NCBI RefSeq assembly: GCF_014779715.1
Contig: NZ_JACXYU010000007.1
Coordinates: 1-64,000 of the forward strand
DNA from: Streptomyces chumphonensis
Lineage (GTDB): Bacteria > Actinomycetota > Actinomycetes > Streptomycetales > Streptomycetaceae
DNA: 64,000 nt
Direction: 5' to 3'
Translations under genes and position numbers: made by a program
Part shown: piece after piece, positions 57,695 to 64,000 of the stretch
Position numbering within the stretch: the first letter of the stretch is position 1
Layout: each line of letters starts with the position of its first letter
The notes under the pieces: generated by a model
Told to the model about the DNA's origin: nothing
The model's database searches: none
What the model saw: only the letters and a program-made list of their open reading frames with translations

Positions 57695-59515
57695 TCAGCG
57701 GACGACGGTGATGCGGTCCGCGGCGGGGGCGTCCAGCGGATCGGCCGCCGAGGAGTGCGCGAGCAGGTACTCCTCCAGGGCCCGCAGGTCGTCGCCGCCG
57801 ACCAGCGGGTCCGTGCCCCGGGCCAGCGTCGCGAAGCCGTCCCCGCCCCCGGCCAGGAAGGAGTTGACGGCCACGCGGTAGGTGCGGTCGGCCTCCAGCG
57901 GCTCGCCGTTCACCCGGACGGAGTCGGCCACGACGCGCTCGGCTCCGGAGCGCGTGAGGTCCAGCGTGTAGGTGAACCCGTCCGACACCTGGAGGATCTT
58001 CGGCGCGTCGGCGTTCGCCCCGCTGACCTGCTCGCGCAGGACCGCGAGCACCTGGTCACCCGTCAGCGACACGATGTTGACGGTGTTCGTGAAGGGCTGG
58101 ACGGTGTAGCCCTCGGCGTAGGTGACGACGCCGTCGCCCTCGGAGCCGGAGGCCGCGTAGGTGAGGTCGGCGCGGATGCCGCCGGGGTTCATCAGCGCCA
58201 GGTCGGTGGCCGCGTCCTGGGTGCGGGCGTGCGCGAGCTGGGCGTCGGCGATGAGGTCGCCGAGCGGCGTCTCCGGCACGGTGCGGTCGGCGGTGATGTC
58301 CTCCGAGACGTGCCCGATCGGCCGGTTCGCGACCGGCGCGGCCAGCTCCTTCCACCGGTCGATGAGCGAGGTGAGGTCCCGCGCCCTGGGCTGCTCGCGG
58401 TCCACCACGTGGTTCGTCCCCGTGACCGAGGTGCGCACGACGTCCCTGGTGCGCCGGTCGTACTCCATGTTCAGCTCGGTGAACAGGCGGCCGTAGGAGG
58501 CGGCCGACGTCACCAGCCGGTCGTTGCCCTCCGGATCGGGCAGGCTGCACACGTACGGCTGGTGGGTGTGGCCGGTGACCAGCGCGTCCACCCCGGCGTC
58601 CGTGCGCGCGGCGATGTCCACGATCGGGCCGGAGACGCCGCCGCCCGAGGCGTCGCAGTCCGCGTTGTACGCCGGGGAGGCCGGGTAGCCGCCCTCGTGC
58701 ACCAGGGCGATCACGGCGTTGACGCCCTTGCGGCGCAACTCCTTCGTGTACCGGTTGATGGTCTCCGCCTCGTCGAGGAACGTCAGGCCCTCGATGCCCT
58801 CCGCCGAGACGATGTCGGGCGTGCCCTCCAGGGTGACGCCGATGAAGCCCACCTTGACACCGCGCATCTTCTGCACCGTGTAGGGCTTCAGCAACGGCCG
58901 ACCGGTGTCCTCGTGCACCACGTTGGCGGCCAGGATCGGGAAGTCGGCGCCCTCGAACGTCCGGTCCTCGGCGTAGCAGCCGTCCACCGGGTGGCAGCCG
59001 CCCCGCTGCAACCGCTTCAGCTCGTCCTGGCCCTCGTCGAACTCGTGGTTGCCGACGCCCACGACGTCCATGCCGAGCGCGTTCATCGCCTCGATGGTCG
59101 GCTCGTCGTGGAACAGGCCCGAGAGCAGCGGGCTGGCGCCCACGACGTCGCCGGGCGCGACCGTCACCGAGTGGCGCTCGCCCCGGCGGGCCTCGCGCAG
59201 CGCCGTCGCCAGGTACTCCACGCCGCCCGCGTCGATCTGCTCCGTCGAACCGTCGGGGTGCTCGTGCGTGACACGGCCCGAGGAGCCGGTGGGCGGCTCC
59301 AGGTGGCCGTGGAAGTCGTTGACGGCCAGCACCTGGAGGTCCACGACGCGGCCGTGGCCCGGCGTGCCGGGCCGGTCGCCGTGCCGCTCGGGAGCGGCCT
59401 GGGCGGACGGGAGGGCTGCCGCGCCGAGCGCGAGCGTGGCGGCGAGGCCCGCCGCGGTCGCGGCGAGTCGGCGCGGCAGCCGTCGCCCGGAGGCGGTACC
59501 GGGGGCTTTGGACAT
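57695..59515 (-). CDS. Secreted bifunctional metallophosphatase / 5'-nucleotidase
   Basis: 606 residues with a signal peptide (twin Arg-rich start, hydrophobic LAATAAGLAATLALGAAALPSAQA, cleavage after AQA at about residue 40). Metallophosphatase motifs: NDFHGHLEP, PGDVVGASPL, GNHEFDEG and GHTHQP. The C-terminal 5'-nucleotidase domain has the MNPGGIRADL and PFTNTVNIVSLTG substrate loop. It releases phosphate from nucleotides outside the cell. Its homologue in S. coelicolor, in the same neighbourhood, belongs to the PhoP regulon by my recollection; the PHO box here was not identified with confidence. It ends at a terminator and starts 131 bases from the divergent mshD. Confidence 0.95.
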   Translation of the reverse strand: MSKAPGTASGRRLPRRLAATAAGLAATLALGAAALPSAQAAPERHGDRPGTPGHGRVVDLQVLAVNDFHGHLEPPTGSSGRVTHEHPDGSTEQIDAGGVEYLATALREARRGERHSVTVAPGDVVGASPLLSGLFHDEPTIEAMNALGMDVVGVGNHEFDEGQDELKRLQRGGCHPVDGCYAEDRTFEGADFPILAANVVHEDTGRPLLKPYTVQKMRGVKVGFIGVTLEGTPDIVSAEGIEGLTFLDEAETINRYTKELRRKGVNAVIALVHEGGYPASPAYNADCDASGGGVSGPIVDIAARTDAGVDALVTGHTHQPYVCSLPDPEGNDRLVTSAASYGRLFTELNMEYDRRTRDVVRTSVTGTNHVVDREQPRARDLTSLIDRWKELAAPVANRPIGHVSEDITADRTVPETPLGDLIADAQLAHARTQDAATDLALMNPGGIRADLTYAASGSEGDGVVTYAEGYTVQPFTNTVNIVSLTGDQVLAVLREQVSGANADAPKILQVSDGFTYTLDLTRSGAERVVADSVRVNGEPLEADRTYRVAVNSFLAGGGDGFATLARGTDPLVGGDDLRALEEYLLAHSSAADPLDAPAADRITVVR

Positions 59516-59646
59516 GGGTGTCCCCTTCGCGGAGGGTCGGATCGACGCTGTTCGAGCAAGCGGCAGCCTACGGTCAACGCGCGTAGCGTGTCAGGAGCCG
59601 TGCGGTAACCGGCAGGTGGCGATCTGCGGGCGTACGCTTCGGTCCC

Positions 59647-60561
59647 ATGAACGACGTGGTGGTGACAGACCGGGTGTCCGACGAGGTCGTCGGCGAGGCA
59701 CTGGCCCTCATCGAGGCGGCGGCCCGCACCGACGGCCAGGCCGCGGTGTCCGAACAGGGAAGACTGCAACTGCGCGGCGGACACCGTCCGGGTGTCACGC
59801 ATTTCCTCGTCCGTTCCGGTGGCGAACTCGTCGGCTACGGACAGCTGGAGGAGACCGACCCCGTCGAGGCCCCCGCCGGGGAACTCGTCGTCCACCCCGC
59901 CCACCGGGGCCAGGGGTACGGCCGCGCCCTCGGCCTCGCCCTGCTGACCGCCTCCGGGCGCCGGCTGCGGCTGTGGGCCCACGGCGGGCACGCCGCCGCC
60001 CGGCACCTCGCGCAGACGCTCGGCCTCACCCTCTTCCGCGAACTCCGCCAGCTGCGCATGCCGCTGGCCGCCGACGCCCTGCCCGAGGCCGAGCTGCCCC
60101 CCGGCGTCTCCCTGCGCACCTTCGTCCCCGGCAAGGACGACGCGGCCTGGCTGGAGGCCAACGCCGCCGCCTTCGCCCACCACCCCGAGCAGGGCTCCCT
60201 CCTCCAGCGCGACCTCGACGACCGCAAGAACGAGCCGTGGTTCGACCCCGAGGGCTTCTTCCTCGCCGTGCGCCCCTCCGGTGCCGTCGGCACCGAGGAG
60301 ATCGTCGGCTTCCACTGGACGAAGGTCCACGAGCAGGAGGGGCTCGGCGAGGTCTACGTCGTCGGCGTCGTCCCGGGCGCCCAGGGCGGCGGCCTCGGCC
60401 GCGCGCTCACCACCGTCGGCCTGCGGCACCTGGCCGTCGCCCGGCACCTGCCCGTCGCGATGCTGTACGTCGACGCCGACAACGCGCCCGCCCTGGCCGT
60501 CTACGAACGCATCGGCTTCCGCACCCACGCCGTCGACCTCATGTACCGCACCGAAACCTGA
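59647..60561 (+). CDS. mshD: Mycothiol synthase
   Basis: 304 residues formed of two GNAT domains, as in MshD, which acetylates Cys-GlcN-Ins with acetyl-CoA in the last step of mycothiol synthesis. Acetyl-CoA loop in the first half: [15 protein letters not shown]; in the second: [14 protein letters not shown]. MshD-typical segments: [20 protein letters not shown], and [21 protein letters not shown], together with the [15 protein letters not shown] end. Mycothiol is restricted to actinobacteria, so this supports the host assignment. No ribosome site is evident; the mRNA may be leaderless or short-leadered (a TACGCT box lies nine bases before the ATG). Confidence 0.95.
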   Translation: MNDVVVTDRVSDEVVGEALALIEAAARTDGQAAVSEQGRLQLRGGHRPGVTHFLVRSGGELVGYGQLEETDPVEAPAGELVVHPAHRGQGYGRALGLALLTASGRRLRLWAHGGHAAARHLAQTLGLTLFRELRQLRMPLAADALPEAELPPGVSLRTFVPGKDDAAWLEANAAAFAHHPEQGSLLQRDLDDRKNEPWFDPEGFFLAVRPSGAVGTEEIVGFHWTKVHEQEGLGEVYVVGVVPGAQGGGLGRALTTVGLRHLAVARHLPVAMLYVDADNAPALAVYERIGFRTHAVDLMYRTET

Positions 60562-60898
60562 CCCCCACCCCCGCACCGCGTGGCGGGGAACGCGGCGTGA
60601 CCGCCGGGTCCCGAACCGACCTCCGGCACCCACGTGCCGTCCTGACCGGCGACGTCGGCACCCCCGCGCGTCGGGCGGGGTGACCCTGGTGGACGCCCGT
60701 CCGTCATGCCTGCGTAACCGGCGATTCAGACTCGGTTGCGAGCATCGCGGAATGCAGCAACCGCACGGCAGGCCGACAGGCGTCCCCGGGGGGACCGGGC
60801 AGTCCGGCGTGCCCGCACGGCCGCGCTCGCCCGAACGGCCGCACCGGCCCGTGGGCCGGCCCGTGCGGTCCGCCGGGGAAGGGCGGAAGAATGGGGGA
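60562..60898. promoter_or_regulatory. ppk promoter region with direct repeats like PHO boxes
   Basis: This 337-base gap precedes ppk. At 60702-60734 three units with an exact 11-base period carry GTCA, GTAA and TTCA cores, resembling the direct repeats bound by PhoP in Streptomyces. Nearer ppk, at 60839-60868, a GC-rich imperfect hairpin can form. I see no gene. Confidence 0.45.
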
Positions 60899-63163
60899 AT
60901 GAGTCAGTCCGCGCATTCCGCCCAGCCGTCCGGCACCTCCGAGGGCGTGCAGCCGTCCGTGGGGTCGATCGCCGCCTCCCGTCCGCACGCCGTGAACGTC
61001 CCCACGCTCGGTGTCAGCTCGCTGGCCGGTGCCATGGACCCGGACCTGGACTCGGAGCCGGACTCCTACGACCCCGACGCCCAGGACGCCGCCGACCTGC
61101 CGCAGGGCCGCTTCCTGGAGCGGGAGCGCAGCTGGCTGGCGTTCAACGAGCGGGTGCTGGAGCTGGCCGAGGACCCGGACGTCCCGCTCCTCGACCGCGC
61201 CAACTTCCTGGCGATCTTCGCCGGCAACCTCGACGAGTTCTTCATGGTCCGCGTCGCCGGGCTGAAGCGGCGCATCGCGACGGGTGTCGCCAACCGCTCG
61301 GCGTCCGGGCTCCAGCCGCGTGAGGTCCTGGAGCTGATCTGGACGCGCTCGCGCGAGCTGATGGCCCGGCACGCGGCCTGCTACCAGCAGGACGTCGCCC
61401 CGGCGCTGGCCGACGAGGGCGTGCACCTGATCCGCTGGGCGGAGCTCACGGAGAAGGAGCAGGCGCGCCTCTTCACGCTGTTCCGGCAGCAGATCTACCC
61501 CGTGCTCACGCCCCTCGCGGTCGACCCGGCGCACCCCTTCCCCTACATCTCTGGCCTGTCGCTGAACCTCGCGGTCGTCGTGCGCAATCCCGTCAGCGGG
61601 CACAACCACTTCGCCCGCGTGAAGGTGCCGCCGCTGCTGTCCCGGTTCCTGGAGGCCTCGCCGCAGCGGTACGTGCCGCTGGAGGACGTGATAGCCGCCC
61701 ACCTGGAGGAGCTGTTCCCCGGGATGGACGTGCTGGCCCACCACATGTTCCGCGTCACCCGCAACGAGGACCTGGAGGTGGAGGAGGACGACGCCGAGAA
61801 CCTGCTCCAGGCCCTGGAGAAGGAGCTGATGCGGCGCCGCTTCGGGCCCCCGGTGCGGCTGGAGGTCGAGGAGTCCATCGACCCGTACGTGCTGGACCTG
61901 CTGGTGCGCGAGCTGAAGGTCTCGGCGTCCGAGGTGTACCCGCTGCCGGGACCGCTGGACCTCTCCGGCCTCTCCGCCATCGTCTCTCGCGTCGACCGCC
62001 CCGAGCTGCGCTACCCGAAGTTCATCGCCGGGACGCACCGGGACCTGGCCGAGGTGGAGTCGGCGTCGGCGCCGGACATCTTCGCCGCGCTGCGGGAGCG
62101 GGACGTCCTCCTGCACCACCCCTACGACTCGTTCTCCACGTCCGTGCAGGCGTTCCTGGAGCAGGCGGCGGCCGACCCGGACGTCCTGGCGATCAAGCAG
62201 ACCCTCTACCGGACCTCCGGCGACTCGCCGATCGTCGACGCGCTCATCGACGCCGCCGAGTCCGGCAAGCAGGTGCTCGTGCTCGTCGAGATCAAGGCGC
62301 GCTTCGACGAGCAGGCCAACATCAAGTGGGCGCGCAAGCTGGAGGAGTCCGGCTGCCACGTCGTCTACGGCCTGGTGGGACTCAAGACCCACTGCAAGCT
62401 CTCCCTCGTCGTGCGGCAGGAGGGCGACCAGCTGCGCCGCTACGCCCACGTCGGCACCGGCAACTACCACCCGAAGACGGCCCGCCTGTACGAGGACCTG
62501 GGCCTGCTGACGGCCGACCCGCAGGTCGGCGCGGACCTCTCCGACCTGTTCAACCGGCTCTCCGGCTACTCGCGGCGCGAGACCTACCGCCGGCTGCTGG
62601 TCGCGCCGACGTCACTGCGCGACGGCCTGGTCTCCCGGATCACCAAGGAGATATCCCACCACCGCGCCGGACGGCCCGCGTTCGTGCGGATGAAGGTCAA
62701 CTCGATCGTCGACGAGGCCGTCATCGACGCCCTGTACCGCGCCTCGCGGGCCGGGGTGCCCGTGGAGCTGTGGGTGCGCGGGATATGCGCCGTGCGGCCG
62801 GGCGTCCCCGGGCTCAGCGAGAACATCCGCGTCCGCAGCGTCCTCGGCCGCTTCCTCGAACACTCCCGCGTCTTCGCGTTCGGCGCCGGCGGCGACCCGG
62901 AGGTGTGGATCGGCAGCGCCGACCTCATGCACCGCAACCTCGACCGCCGCATCGAAGCGCTCGTGCGCGTCACCGACCCCGCCCACCGGGCGGCGCTCAA
63001 CCGGCTGCTGGAGACCGGCGTGGACGACGCCACCGCCTCCTGGCACCTCGGCCCCGACGGTGACTGGACCCGCCGGGCCACCGACCCCGAGGGCCGGCCG
63101 CTGCGCAACGTACAGGAAATGCTCATCGACGCCCGGAGGCGCCGACGTGGCCCCACGACATGA
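60899..63163 (+). CDS. ppk: Polyphosphate kinase 1
   Basis: 754 residues. The conserved core starts at [19 protein letters not shown], after a low-complexity tail of about 70 residues common in actinomycete PPKs. The catalytic region has [26 protein letters not shown] with the phosphorylated His, and [17 protein letters not shown]; these are typical of PPK1. It makes polyphosphate from ATP reversibly. The start at 60899 is preceded by GGAAG at about nine bases. The CHAD gene starts inside it. In Streptomyces ppk is linked to phosphate control and antibiotic production, and it is a PhoP target by general knowledge. Confidence 0.97.
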   Translation: MSQSAHSAQPSGTSEGVQPSVGSIAASRPHAVNVPTLGVSSLAGAMDPDLDSEPDSYDPDAQDAADLPQGRFLERERSWLAFNERVLELAEDPDVPLLDRANFLAIFAGNLDEFFMVRVAGLKRRIATGVANRSASGLQPREVLELIWTRSRELMARHAACYQQDVAPALADEGVHLIRWAELTEKEQARLFTLFRQQIYPVLTPLAVDPAHPFPYISGLSLNLAVVVRNPVSGHNHFARVKVPPLLSRFLEASPQRYVPLEDVIAAHLEELFPGMDVLAHHMFRVTRNEDLEVEEDDAENLLQALEKELMRRRFGPPVRLEVEESIDPYVLDLLVRELKVSASEVYPLPGPLDLSGLSAIVSRVDRPELRYPKFIAGTHRDLAEVESASAPDIFAALRERDVLLHHPYDSFSTSVQAFLEQAAADPDVLAIKQTLYRTSGDSPIVDALIDAAESGKQVLVLVEIKARFDEQANIKWARKLEESGCHVVYGLVGLKTHCKLSLVVRQEGDQLRRYAHVGTGNYHPKTARLYEDLGLLTADPQVGADLSDLFNRLSGYSRRETYRRLLVAPTSLRDGLVSRITKEISHHRAGRPAFVRMKVNSIVDEAVIDALYRASRAGVPVELWVRGICAVRPGVPGLSENIRVRSVLGRFLEHSRVFAFGAGGDPEVWIGSADLMHRNLDRRIEALVRVTDPAHRAALNRLLETGVDDATASWHLGPDGDWTRRATDPEGRPLRNVQEMLIDARRRRRGPTT

Positions 63164-64000
63164 CCTCACGGCCGACGGCACCAAGCCGTCGGCCGCCGCG
63201 GCACCGCGCGCCCTGGTGCCGCACGCCCCCGGGCCCCGCACGGAGCGGCCGGGCCCGGGCGGCGCCGAGGGGGAGAGGCCGCCCGCCGTCGGCGGCACCG
63301 CCGGCGAACTGCTGGCGGGCTACCTGCACCACCAGGCCGCCGAGCTGCTGCGGGCCCTGCGGATGCACGAGGAGACGGCCGGCAGCGCCGAGGCCGCGGC
63401 CGAGGCCGCCCAGGCCGTCCGGCACCTGCGCCGCGCCGCCCGCCGCATCAGCGGCACCCTGCACACCTTCCGGCGGCTGCTCGACACCGCCTGGGCCGAC
63501 GAACTCGCCGGGGAGCTGAACTGGCTCTCCGAGCTGCTGACCCGCGAGTACGACTACGGCAACCGGCTGGAACGGCTCCTGGCCGCGCTGCACCGGCTCT
63601 CCTCGGCACCCGGGGAGCCGGACGGCACCCGGAGCGCCGGACGTCCCGGGGTGGGCGCGGCCCGGGCGGGGGCCCTGCTGGAACGCCAGCTGACGCTGCT
63701 CCGCACCCGCGCCCACTCCGCCGCCCTCCAGGCCCTCGGCTCCGGCCGCTTCCACGCGGTCGCCGACGCCGTCGCCGTCCTGGCCTCCGAGGTGCCGCTG
63801 GCGGGCGAGCCGGACGGCGCGGCCACGGGAGCGGTGGCGGCCGACGGCGGCGTCGCGCGGCCCGCCGCGGTCGTCCTGCGGCCGAGCGCCGAGCAGGCCC
63901 ACCGGCGGCTGGTCGACGCCGTCGACTCGCTGCCGTTCGGGCCCGGCGCCCTCGCCCACACCCTCACCGTCGCCGAGGACCGCTACGACGGCGCCTGGCA
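63147..64000 (+). CDS. CHAD-domain protein, 3' end outside the window
   Basis: Starts with GTG at 63147, after GGAGG (63135-63139), and overlaps the end of ppk by 17 bases, so the two are coupled. 284 codons are visible without a stop. After a disordered start the sequence shows the CHAD helices with conserved His/Arg residues ([44 protein letters not shown] and [15 protein letters not shown]). CHAD domains bind polyphosphate, which fits its pairing with ppk. The middle part has Gly/Ala-rich variable loops. Partial because of the window edge. Confidence 0.92.
   Translation, partial: MAPRHDLTADGTKPSAAAAPRALVPHAPGPRTERPGPGGAEGERPPAVGGTAGELLAGYLHHQAAELLRALRMHEETAGSAEAAAEAAQAVRHLRRAARRISGTLHTFRRLLDTAWADELAGELNWLSELLTREYDYGNRLERLLAALHRLSSAPGEPDGTRSAGRPGVGAARAGALLERQLTLLRTRAHSAALQALGSGRFHAVADAVAVLASEVPLAGEPDGAATGAVAADGGVARPAAVVLRPSAEQAHRRLVDAVDSLPFGPGALAHTLTVAEDRYDGAW

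Noticed and set aside
1..64000. tRNA, rRNA or CRISPR
   Set aside because: I saw no cloverleaf-like sequence, rRNA segment or regularly spaced repeats while reading; a covariance-model scan was not possible.

Overview
The window reads as a Streptomyces (or close actinomycete) chromosome. Most of it is very GC-rich with strong third-position GC bias, and it carries actinomycete-specific genes: mycothiol synthase, GlnR, an LmeA-like lipid-binding protein, WhiJ-type HTH/DUF397 regulators, a polyphosphate kinase with a CHAD partner, and a Cys-containing sulfur leader peptide.

Region 1 (1-28472, all + strand) is part of a modular type I polyketide cluster that starts upstream of the window. In gene order: the 3' part of a two-module PKS, a one-module PKS, a cytochrome P450, a DUF2867 protein, a PLP-dependent alpha-oxoamine synthase, a loading-module PKS (KSQ-AT-ACP plus module 1) and an acyl-CoA dehydrogenase. 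The loading module sits at the downstream end, so biosynthetic order differs from gene order. The likely flow is 19042-27303, then proteins outside the window, then 1-9153, then 9254-15604. The last PKS has no thioesterase and lacks the final docking helix carried by the other two. Together with the oxoamine synthase this suggests chain release by decarboxylative condensation with an amino acid, giving an alpha-aminoketone. This is inference, but it is the most interesting hypothesis in the window.

Region 2 (28536-33432) has pyruvate carboxylase on the - strand and a divergent single-pass membrane protein of unknown role.

Region 3 (33535-45951) is a defence island on the - strand: rloA-rloB (AAA ATPase plus TOPRIM-like protein), then hsdM-hsdS, then hsdR and a small HExxH metallopeptidase. 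A WhiJ-type regulatory cassette (ATP-binding kinase-like protein, HTH/DUF5753 protein, DUF397 protein) lies between hsdS and hsdR. The specificity gene and its surroundings are markedly AT-richer than the rest.

Region 4 (46086-64000) is core chromosome: nitrobindin-like protein, DsrE, DUF4287, a thiosulfate sulfurtransferase/DUF1416 operon behind a leaderless Cys leader peptide, a lipid-binding protein, a MoaD/ThiS-like protein, glnR, RpiR and LacI regulators, an M20 peptidase, soxR with a divergent flavin reductase, a secreted 5'-nucleotidase, mshD, and ppk with the start of a CHAD gene that runs off the window. From memory, this gene set and order resemble the glnR-ppk neighbourhood of S. 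coelicolor.
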